DNA of 20,523 bases, taken from NCBI GenBank assembly GCA_016934645.1, contig JAFGSL010000100.1, positions 1 through 20,523 of the forward strand. The letters run 5' to 3'. Shown piece by piece: positions 7,842 to 14,656 of this stretch. Numbering within the stretch: the stretch's first letter is position 1; each line of letters starts with the position of its first letter. Under the pieces are notes generated by a model. The model saw only the letters and a program-made list of their open reading frames with translations. It was not told the DNA's origin and made no database searches. The position numbers and the translations under genes were made by a program. This DNA comes from Anaerolineae bacterium (lineage in GTDB: Bacteria > Chloroflexota > Anaerolineae > B4-G1 > SLSP01).

Positions 7842-9707
7842 ATGCAACAAATGTCAGTGCGTCGTTTGTTAAATCGTCGCGTAATTACCAGCTATCTGGC
7901 GCGTTTTGCCGAAGTGTTGCCAGATGTGCTTGTCGCACTGCTTGATCTTGATGGACGTGTGGTTGCTGAAGGTTACTATAGTGCCAGTGATAACCCGCGT
8001 CCGTCATCTACAGAACCATGGGACTGGACGGCGCCACTGACTTACGGGAGTTCTGAAACAGGCATGTTGGTTGCTCGTGGTGTAGGGATGGCACAGCCGG
8101 GCGCTGACGCGCACTTGCACTTTTTGCTTGACACCTTCGCCATGCTGGTGGAGCGGGCACTGGAGAGCCGTTCGCTCGCGCAGGAGACGCTGGGACGTTA
8201 CCGTGAAATCAACCTGCTCTACAACATCGGCCAAACCATCGGCGCATCGCTGGACCCTGACGCTATTCCCGACTTGGTCATGGCCGAGGCCACGCGCATT
8301 ATCCCGGTACAGGGCGGCATCGTGCTGTTGCTGGATCAGGACAGCACCTGGACGATGCGCAGCAGCTTCGGCGTTGAGGACTTTGGGCAACGCGTCTACG
8401 AAGCCGCGCGCCCGTTGCTCCGTGAGGCGTTGACCTCTGCCGATCCTCACATCTGGACCGATAGCCAGTTGGCCGATGCTTCCGGTACTATTGTCTCGAT
8501 CCTCGAAGCGCCCCTCAAAGCGCGCGAGGATCTCTTGGGGTTTGTGTTGTTGGGGCGCGGCCCAGGACAAGACATTTTCACGGCTGACGATCAGAAACTG
8601 CTTGCTGCGCTTGCCTCGCAGGCCGCCATCGCCATGGAGAACGCGCGCCTTTTCGCTGATGTGAGAGATCAACGCGATGCCATCACCGCAATGAAAAACT
8701 ACATGGACAACATCTTTGCCAGTATTGCCAGTGGCGTTATCACCACTGACACGCAGGACCTGGTCACGTTGATGAATCGCTCTGCCGAGCGTATTCTGGG
8801 TGTGCTGGCCTCTACGACGGTGGGCCGGCACTACATCGAGGCTTTGCCGGAGATGGGACCAAAAATTCTCCCCCTGATGGATGTCGTCAAGCACAAGGAT
8901 GAATCGCTGGTGGGCCATGAGATGGAGCCGGTGCTGCCGAAACGCGGCCCGGTGGTGTTGCGTTTGAACCTCAGCCCGTTGAAAGACAACCGCGAGGAAA
9001 CCAACGGTGTCGCCATCGTAGTGGATGATCTGACCGAACGGCGGCAACTGGAAGTACAGGCTCGGCGCATCCGGCAGACGTTCGAGCAGTACGTAGTGCC
9101 GCACGTCGTCGAGCAACTGCTCTCCGACCCCGACAGCGTCCGCCTGGGCGGCGCGCGGCGTGAAGTGACAACGCTCTTTGCCGACATCCGCGGGTTTACG
9201 GCGTTTAGCGAGAAGCTGGAGCCGGAAGCCACGGTGGAGGTGTTGAACCGCTATCTTACCCTGGCGTCGGAGGCCATTCTCTCCGAGGAGGGTACGCTGG
9301 ACAAGTTCTTCGGGGATGGCGTGATGGCGCTTTTCAATGCACCGCTCTCTCAGAGCGAGCATACGCTGCGCGCGGTGCGCTCGGCGCTCAAAATCCTCGA
9401 TGCACTCAAAGCCACGTACACCGAACTCTCGCCGGAGAACCGCCTAGCGTTTGGCATCGGCATTACCGCAGGCCATGCTGTCGTTGGCAGTATTGGCTCA
9501 CACACGATCAAGAACTATACTGCCATTGGTGACTGCGTGAGCCTGGCTTCGCGTCTGCAAGGTCACGCTGCCCCTCTGCAAATTCTCCTCAACACGACAG
9601 CCTATGACAACGTGTACACACGCGTGCGCGCGCGTGAACTGGGATATGTCCAGGTGAAAGGGCACAGCGAACCTGATCTGGTCTTTGAGGTGCTAGGTCT
9701 GCGCTAA
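7842..9707 (+). CDS. GAF-PAS class III adenylate/guanylate cyclase
   Basis: This soluble signalling enzyme of 621 residues should make cAMP (or cGMP) from the nucleoside triphosphate. An N-terminal sensory segment (1-110) precedes a GAF domain (~115-270), a PAS domain (~285-400), a connecting helix (~405-430) and a class III cyclase domain (~440-615). Metal-binding aspartates are D448 (FADIRGFT) and D492 (FFGDGVMALFNAP). K488 and T560 match the adenine-selecting pair of CyaC-type enzymes. The transition-state arginine R571 is present, but the usual asparagine four residues before it is serine (S567 in GDCVSLASRL). GGAGG eight bases upstream selects the ATG at 7842 rather than the GTG at 7818. 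It starts four bases after the kinase stop, so co-expression is likely. Confidence 0.92.
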   Translation: MQQMSVRRLLNRRVITSYLARFAEVLPDVLVALLDLDGRVVAEGYYSASDNPRPSSTEPWDWTAPLTYGSSETGMLVARGVGMAQPGADAHLHFLLDTFAMLVERALESRSLAQETLGRYREINLLYNIGQTIGASLDPDAIPDLVMAEATRIIPVQGGIVLLLDQDSTWTMRSSFGVEDFGQRVYEAARPLLREALTSADPHIWTDSQLADASGTIVSILEAPLKAREDLLGFVLLGRGPGQDIFTADDQKLLAALASQAAIAMENARLFADVRDQRDAITAMKNYMDNIFASIASGVITTDTQDLVTLMNRSAERILGVLASTTVGRHYIEALPEMGPKILPLMDVVKHKDESLVGHEMEPVLPKRGPVVLRLNLSPLKDNREETNGVAIVVDDLTERRQLEVQARRIRQTFEQYVVPHVVEQLLSDPDSVRLGGARREVTTLFADIRGFTAFSEKLEPEATVEVLNRYLTLASEAILSEEGTLDKFFGDGVMALFNAPLSQSEHTLRAVRSALKILDALKATYTELSPENRLAFGIGITAGHAVVGSIGSHTIKNYTAIGDCVSLASRLQGHAAPLQILLNTTAYDNVYTRVRARELGYVQVKGHSEPDLVFEVLGLR

Positions 9708-10367
9708 CCAACCCTCGACGAAACCTGCTAGCAACGCAAGTGCATGCTCAATGACGGCAGGAGCGTTCTCATCACGGGTGGGTGCGCTGCTGTATAGGAG
9801 ATTGTGTGCGACGGTCTGCAGCACATCCAGGATTTGCCTGGCTAACACGTTTTGCGCCTCTTCGTCTACCGGTCCCGTATCCTTGGAACGGATGTAACGT
9901 GCGTACAGCGCCGCATCGATAGGCCGCCACAAGGGATAGCGCGCGTCGAACGTGCAGCGCATGTCCAACACCCCATTGAGGCGCTGCCTGGCTCTATCCA
10001 CAGCGATGCTTTTCCCGCGCCATACCGGTGTCCGCTGGACAAAGAAGCGTGTGCTGGTATGGGTGATAAGCTTGTGTTTTAGTGCAGTGTCAAGGCCCAC
10101 GCAAGCTTTGTCGAGTAGCTCGCGCTCCGCTGGCGGGTCAATCTCGGCCATCTTCAGTGTACCCACACGCCGGGTGCGCAAAGTCCCGTTCTTGTGCAGT
10201 CCAAAGTGCGGGCGCACGCCCTGTTGTGCCGCGAGAGCCGCGTAGATATTCGTGAACGCGGCCCAGTAGCAGAGATAGGCGCTTGCGTGCTGCTCCGGGT
10301 GCTGCGCCGCCTGCCGGCCCAGTCCCGCCATTGCCCGTGCAATCCCCGTCTCAACCTGTGGCTCCAT
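9693..10367 (-). CDS. Hypothetical protein, degenerate HEPN-like
   Basis: I do not recognise a named family for this 224-residue protein. It is mainly helical and soluble. The N-terminal HASAYLCYWAAFTNIYAAL and the C-terminal segment at 176-220 (LDVLQTVAHNLLYSS, then a helix ending LLAGFVEGWL) resemble HEPN-type proteins, where an R-x4-x6-H motif sits in a 'vRNNLfHG' stretch. Here that stretch reads VAHNLLY, so the ribonuclease motif appears lost. This is my pattern reading, not a search result. GGAG about eight bases upstream supports the ATG at 10367. It is the last gene of a minus-strand run, 77 bases after the nuclease-like gene, and its 3' end overlaps the convergent cyclase gene by 15 bases. 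Confidence 0.7.
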   Translation of the reverse strand: MEPQVETGIARAMAGLGRQAAQHPEQHASAYLCYWAAFTNIYAALAAQQGVRPHFGLHKNGTLRTRRVGTLKMAEIDPPAERELLDKACVGLDTALKHKLITHTSTRFFVQRTPVWRGKSIAVDRARQRLNGVLDMRCTFDARYPLWRPIDAALYARYIRSKDTGPVDEEAQNVLARQILDVLQTVAHNLLYSSAPTRDENAPAVIEHALALLAGFVEGWLAQT

Positions 10368-10444
10368 GCTTTGTCTCCAAAAAATGGCAAATAGACAAAT
10401 GTAGCGCGGCCGTATCGCCCGCGTAAAGCCAAAACCTCAACGCC

Positions 10445-11194
10445 TTAACGCCTTTGCGCTGAATTTTCCGCCTGCTCAGAATCGTCGCTCTGCGTTTGCC
10501 GGTACAACACTGCCCGCCCGCGTTTGCCGACCTTCGTGACGAGGTTCATCGCCCGCAGACAGTAAATCATCCTGTACGCACGGCGCCGGCCACCAGGGAT
10601 GAGGGAAGCGAGATCTGCCGAGGTAAATGGTTCTGCCAAAATTCCCGGGATCAGCGCGCGCACATCTTCGGGGGATGTAAAGTGTTGCTGTTCCACAACT
10701 TTGATGAGCCGGCGTTCTTGCGTCACCCAACCTTTGCGCCGCCACCCGCGTCGTGCATCATAGCGGCGGACTTCCTCTTCGTGGATGAATAACACTTCAA
10801 ACGTGAAGTTGGACTGGGCCAGCAGATGCGGGATGCTCACCAATTCGTCGAAAATCTGCTCGACGCTGCCGTATTTGGGAGACTTGCGGCGACTCAATTG
10901 TTTTTCCCCATCGTCCGCCATCTTGACAATCCATTTCTCCCTGGCGATGGGATAAACCAGCCGTACTGGATGCGTGCGTATGAGCGTTGCCAGCTTGTCT
11001 TTGAGCGCCGTGAAGCCGCGCGTCTGAATCTCGATCAACAGATCGCCGCGCACGATGTCGATGACAAAGCCATCCACGGGGACTTCGAAGGCGTCGTCGG
11101 GTTGGGCATACCATACCTTGAGGGCTGCGTGGAGTGGCCCTTCATTCCACGTGCTGATGACCGGACTAGCGCGATCCGCGGCTTCTTCCGTCAT
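10445..11194 (-). CDS. PD-(D/E)XK nuclease-like protein with C-terminal winged helix
   Basis: The 249-residue product has no family name I can assign. Residues 15-70 look like a PD-(D/E)XK nuclease core: E19 in the first helix (WNEGPLHAALK), D41 and D46 in VPVDGFVIDIV, E55-x-Q57 in LLIEIQT, then K65 and K67 in LKDKL. Residues ~165-232 form a likely winged helix (SADLASLI, a basic GGRRRAYRMIYCLR helix, then a wing ending GRAVLYR). This suggests a DNA-binding nuclease acting in repair or defence (inference). It starts 12 bases after the exonuclease III stop, without a clear ribosome binding site, so translational coupling to that gene is plausible. An alternative is a transcription regulator with an inactive nuclease fold. 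Confidence 0.75.
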   Translation of the reverse strand: MTEEAADRASPVISTWNEGPLHAALKVWYAQPDDAFEVPVDGFVIDIVRGDLLIEIQTRGFTALKDKLATLIRTHPVRLVYPIAREKWIVKMADDGEKQLSRRKSPKYGSVEQIFDELVSIPHLLAQSNFTFEVLFIHEEEVRRYDARRGWRRKGWVTQERRLIKVVEQQHFTSPEDVRALIPGILAEPFTSADLASLIPGGRRRAYRMIYCLRAMNLVTKVGKRGRAVLYRQTQSDDSEQAENSAQRR

Positions 11195-11206
11195 ACCAGT
11201 AGGATA

Positions 11207-11998
11207 CTACAACGCGAATTCGGCGATGACGAGCGTGTGATCCGACGGACGTTCCGCTCGACGTGCTTCGACGTCGATCCATGCATTTGTGGATTTGGCG
11301 GCGAGCGGCGCGGTGGCCCAGATGTGATCGATGCGCCAGCCAGTGCCCCGCTCGATGGGATTGCGAGCGCGGTAGTCGAAGTAGCTGAACTGCTGTGGCT
11401 CTCCAGGATGGTGTTTGCGGAAGACGTCTACAAATCCCCACTGCCGCACATTCTCTAGCGCGGCCTGCGCGTCGGGGTGGAAGTCCACGTGGTAGCGCAA
11501 TCCTTTCGGGTCGTGCACGTCGATGTCCTCCGTGGCGACGTTAAGATCGCCCACCCATACCACCATGTCGTCCGGTGTGTAATACCGTTCGAAGAGCTGG
11601 CGCATCCGCGCCAACCAGCGTAGCTTGTACTGGAAATGCTCCGATTCAGGTTCACGGCCCTGCGGAACGTAGGTGTTGACCACCGTGACGCCGTGATAGA
11701 CGGCGCGCAGCAGTCGCGGTTCGTCCGCACCGTCCTCACTGTCGTCGTCGAAGCCAGCGGTGACGTCTTCCGGTGCTGTCTTGCTGATGATGGCGACGCC
11801 CGCGTAGGATTTCTGTCCCCGAAAGATGACGTGATATCCGGCATCTTCGATGGGCTGTGACGGAAAATCCTTGTCCTGCACCTTGGTTTCCTGGATGCAG
11901 AGCACATCCGGCTGCTCACGACCAAGCCAATCGAGGATCTGGTCGAGGCGTGTGCGGATGGAATTGGCGTTAAATGTAGCGATCTTGAAATTTGACAT
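11207..11998 (-). CDS. xth: Exodeoxyribonuclease III
   Basis: This is a cytoplasmic AP endonuclease and 3'-5' exonuclease of base-excision repair, 263 residues. Catalytic residues of the family are visible: N10 (ATFNANSIRTR), E37 (CIQETK), Y110 (NTYVPQG), D151 and N153 (VGDLNVA), D224 (WRIDHIW), and the D253-H254 pair (PSDHTLV). I chose the ATG at 11998 because AGGA lies eight bases upstream; the ATG two codons earlier is only two bases from it. The gene lies 45 bases after the EamA transporter stop and 12 bases before the nuclease-like gene, in a co-directional run. It appears intact. Confidence 0.96.
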   Translation of the reverse strand: MSNFKIATFNANSIRTRLDQILDWLGREQPDVLCIQETKVQDKDFPSQPIEDAGYHVIFRGQKSYAGVAIISKTAPEDVTAGFDDDSEDGADEPRLLRAVYHGVTVVNTYVPQGREPESEHFQYKLRWLARMRQLFERYYTPDDMVVWVGDLNVATEDIDVHDPKGLRYHVDFHPDAQAALENVRQWGFVDVFRKHHPGEPQQFSYFDYRARNPIERGTGWRIDHIWATAPLAAKSTNAWIDVEARRAERPSDHTLVIAEFAL

Positions 11999-12043
11999 AG
12001 TCATAGTCCTGTAGTCTTTTGTCTGATTGTCAGAGACTCTATC

Positions 12044-12922
12044 TCAACGTGAGACGAGCACGATGCTCGTCAGCACCAGGAAAATGCCGGCGACACCGAC
12101 GGCGGTGGGCATTTCTCGATAAAACAGCATACCGATTAAAATGCCGCTGACTGGTTCGAGCAACGCGACAACACTCACGACCTGGGCTGGGACGCGTTCG
12201 AGTCCCAGGAAATAGAGCATATAGGGCAGCCCTTGCGCAAGCACGCCCAACGCGAGAATGAACGGTATGTTGCGAACCACGACATTGGCCGGGGCTTGGA
12301 AAGCCCAAGGCAACGCCAACAACCCGGCAATGCCGGTGCTCCACCACACCTGCGTCACGCCACTGACACATCCTCGTAACCGACGGCTCAACAGCATCGT
12401 CAGCGTGTAGCTGAAGCCCGACAATGTCCCCGCGAGGATGCCCTTGAATTCGCTCGACGCCCAGCGCAGTGCTGTTGGATTGGCGATGCAGACGATGCCG
12501 GCGAATGCTAATCCCACGCTGAGCCAGGTATGCCGCGAACGCGCTTCGCGCAGTAGCCATGGAGACAGCAGGGCCACGTATACTGTCGATGTGTTGTTGA
12601 GAAGCACCGCGTTGGCAGCAGTCGTGTGTTGCACGGAATAGACGTATAACATCCCCGTGAGTCCTACGGTCAAGCCAAGCCCCACGAGCCGGATGATCTG
12701 CTCCTGATAGTGGCGTACCTGTAGCGTTCTTGGGAACCACGGCAATAGAGCGCTAAAGAAGAGAAAACTCGTGAGCGCGCGAAAGAACGCGATACCAGAA
12801 CTGGTGAGTCCGGTAATAAGCCGTGTAAAAATAATGATGCTGCTGAAGCCGATGGCGCCAGCAGCAACCAATACTATGCCGTGTTTGTGCGTTGTGGCCG
12901 CGTGCTCCTGGTCAAGAACCAT
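12044..12922 (-). CDS. EamA/DMT-family transporter
   Basis: An inner-membrane permease of the drug/metabolite transporter superfamily, 292 residues with about ten hydrophobic helices in two EamA repeats. The first repeat ends near ILREARS-like ...SPWLLREARSRHTWLSVGLAFAG, and the second near LLEPVSGILIGMLFYREMP; both carry the typical 'LLEP...R/E' loop. The substrate cannot be told from sequence; amino acids, nucleobases and other metabolites are all known for the superfamily. I chose the ATG at 12922, which leaves a 19-base gap after the YbjN gene; no strong ribosome binding site precedes it, so coupling to the upstream gene is possible. Confidence 0.9.
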   Translation of the reverse strand: MVLDQEHAATTHKHGIVLVAAGAIGFSSIIIFTRLITGLTSSGIAFFRALTSFLFFSALLPWFPRTLQVRHYQEQIIRLVGLGLTVGLTGMLYVYSVQHTTAANAVLLNNTSTVYVALLSPWLLREARSRHTWLSVGLAFAGIVCIANPTALRWASSEFKGILAGTLSGFSYTLTMLLSRRLRGCVSGVTQVWWSTGIAGLLALPWAFQAPANVVVRNIPFILALGVLAQGLPYMLYFLGLERVPAQVVSVVALLEPVSGILIGMLFYREMPTAVGVAGIFLVLTSIVLVSR

Positions 12923-12941
12923 ACGATTGACAGATGTTGCA

Positions 12942-13460
12942 TTACTCCTCAATGTCGTGGATGGCCTCTGCCGCCGTCTTGTTCCCATACATCACACCGA
13001 GCAAACCGGGCAGATAGAGGTCCATCGTGTGGACGGCGGGATACATCGCGTTTTTGATTAGCGTAGGCGTCAGCGGTTGACCCTCAAAGTCGATGCTGCT
13101 TTTGTAGCGGACTTCGCCGTCGGAATAGTCCATCTCGAAGTTACCGATACGCAGGCCGTAGTTGGCGCGGGTGATGTATTCCGCGACCTGAGCATACATT
13201 GTCTCCGGTGTTTTCACAGGCGCGATGACGTAGAAAAGAAACTGCTCTAGGTCCACGCGGATTTGTGCGTAGCAGCGCAGTTCCCCGTTCTTGCCCGCGA
13301 AGTAGACACGGTGGATGGTTTTTTCGTCTAGCTGTTGCGGGTACCAGCCATCGTCCTTGAGAAATTGGGTGAGGGTCGCGAACGCGCGCCAGCCATTGTT
13401 CTGGTTTTCCTGTGATAGTGGTTCGTCGGTATGTCCGTTAGGAGCAGTGTGTTCTGGCAT
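12942..13460 (-). CDS. YbjN domain-containing protein
   Basis: This 172-residue soluble protein matches the YbjN family, whose fold resembles type III secretion chaperones but whose role is poorly known. The core runs from LTQFLKDDGWYPQQL through IRVDLEQFLFYVIAPVKTPE to YITRANYGLRIGNFEMDYSDGEV, then a helical C-terminus (residues ~125-172). The first ~20 residues are polar and probably disordered. AAGGAGGAA six bases before the ATG supports the start. It begins nine bases after the prs stop, so the two are almost certainly co-transcribed; no function in PRPP metabolism is implied by that alone. Confidence 0.85.
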   Translation of the reverse strand: MPEHTAPNGHTDEPLSQENQNNGWRAFATLTQFLKDDGWYPQQLDEKTIHRVYFAGKNGELRCYAQIRVDLEQFLFYVIAPVKTPETMYAQVAEYITRANYGLRIGNFEMDYSDGEVRYKSSIDFEGQPLTPTLIKNAMYPAVHTMDLYLPGLLGVMYGNKTAAEAIHDIEE

Positions 13461-13469
13461 CGTTCCTCC

Positions 13470-14414
13470 TTAGCCAGGGATTGACCAAAATTCGAACAGT
13501 GATCCCACCGATTCACCTTGAACGTTGCGACGGATAACTTCGCCGAAGATCGCGCCAACCGAGAGCACGCGCAGGCGTTGTGGACGTTGGTTTTCCTTGA
13601 GCGGCACAGTATCGGTGACGATGATTTCTTCGATTTCCGGGATGTCGTTGAGTCGCTCGACGGCAGGGCCGGTGAAAAGCCCATGTGTGCCGACGACGGT
13701 GAACTTGTGAACGTTGCACGTCTTTAAGTACTTGATCGTTTCGATGATCGTTCCGGCGGTGGCGATCTCGTCATCCAACAGGATCACGTCTTTGCCCCAC
13801 ACATCCCCCATCATCCCGGTGATGGCGACCGAGTCGTCGGTGAGGCGCTGCTTCTCGCCGGCGGCGACGGGCAGCTTGAGCGCGCGTGCCAGTTTGGTGG
13901 CACGTTTGGCATGCCCGATGTCGGGCGCAACGATGACGCTGTTGCTGAGGTCCTTTGTCTTCAAGTGCTCGACGAAGACAGAGTGTGCGGTGAGGTGATC
14001 TGTGGGTACACGGAAGAAACCATGCACTTGCGGCGAGTGCAGCGTCATCGTGATGACATGGGTTGCGCCAGCGGTGATCAGCAGGTCGGCGATCAATCGT
14101 CCGGCGATAGAGATGCGCGGCGCGTCCTTCTTGTCCGAGCGCGCGTAGGAGTAGTAGGGGATCACCGCATGAACACCAGCCGCTCCGGCGCTGCGGGCTA
14201 CATCCAACATCAACATAAGTTCTACCAGATTGTCACTGCACGGCGGTGAGAGGGGCTGGACGATGAAGACCTGCTTGGAACGCACGCTGACACCCAGATG
14301 GACGAAATAATTATCGTTGGAGAATTTACGGCTGATGGAGGGGCTAACCTCCAACCCTAAATAATGCGCGATGTTCGACGCCAGTTGAGGATGTGCAAGA
14401 CCGCTGAAAATCAT
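13470..14414 (-). CDS. prs: Ribose-phosphate pyrophosphokinase (PRPP synthetase)
   Basis: It makes PRPP from ribose 5-phosphate and ATP for nucleotide, histidine and tryptophan synthesis. The 314-residue form has the family's normal length. Visible motifs are YSYARSDKKDAPR, H126 in TLHSPQVHGFF (usually DLH), D165 in APDIGHAKR, the catalytic-loop pair K188-x-R190 (EKQR) and the PRPP-binding LLDDEIATAGTI (D214-D215). I chose the ATG at 14414, with GGAGGGG just upstream and the typical MIFSG start. An in-frame ATG at 14531 would add 39 acidic residues but has only a weak, distant AAAGG. The sequence is a divergent branch, yet catalytic residues are kept. It heads the six-gene minus-strand run ending at 9693. 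Confidence 0.92.
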   Translation of the reverse strand: MIFSGLAHPQLASNIAHYLGLEVSPSISRKFSNDNYFVHLGVSVRSKQVFIVQPLSPPCSDNLVELMLMLDVARSAGAAGVHAVIPYYSYARSDKKDAPRISIAGRLIADLLITAGATHVITMTLHSPQVHGFFRVPTDHLTAHSVFVEHLKTKDLSNSVIVAPDIGHAKRATKLARALKLPVAAGEKQRLTDDSVAITGMMGDVWGKDVILLDDEIATAGTIIETIKYLKTCNVHKFTVVGTHGLFTGPAVERLNDIPEIEEIIVTDTVPLKENQRPQRLRVLSVGAIFGEVIRRNVQGESVGSLFEFWSIPG

Positions 14415-14555
14415 CGTCCCCTCCAACGGCGTTGCCGTAGTCCGTTCGGGCAACACAAGGATTTCCTCGTCAGTTTGTTTCTCAGTCAATTCAAACTCCT
14501 TCTGATCCTCTTGAATATCGATTGCCTCCATAAAATACGATGGACCTTTCGCCCT

Positions 14556-14582
14556 GGGCCTGCGTTGGGACGCGCTAGGCCC
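14556..14582 (-). promoter_or_regulatory. Hairpin in the prs leader
   Basis: GGGCCT and AGGCCC (6 bp) enclose a 15-base loop with a further GCG/CGC pairing option. It falls between the predicted prs start of transcription and both candidate start codons. There is no T-run in position to make it a terminator. The role is unknown. Confidence 0.35.
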
Positions 14583-14614
14583 GACGCTGCGGGCGCGGCA
14601 GTGGCCTGAATCCT

Positions 14615-14642
14615 ATTGTAATCATACTCCGTTTAGGGTCAA
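14615..14642 (-). promoter_or_regulatory. Promoter of the prs operon
   Basis: On the minus strand TTGACC (14642-14637), a 16-base spacer and TACAAT (14620-14615) match the sigma-70 consensus at five of six positions each. The start near 14608 gives a leader of about 77 bases to 14531 or about 195 to 14414. It is placed 15 bases after the S9 peptidase stop codon. Confidence 0.72.
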
Positions 14643-14656
14643 ATACCCTTTGTTCC

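Noticed and set aside
8004..9362. Long open frame (452 codons) antisense to the cyclase gene
   Set aside because: It lies wholly inside a gene with clear domains, has no recognisable motif and no ribosome binding site. It is a by-product of GC-rich codon use on the other strand.
12022..12034. Small hairpin between the EamA and xth genes as a terminator
   Set aside because: Only 5 bp with a 3-base loop and no T-run on the minus strand; co-transcription is more likely.
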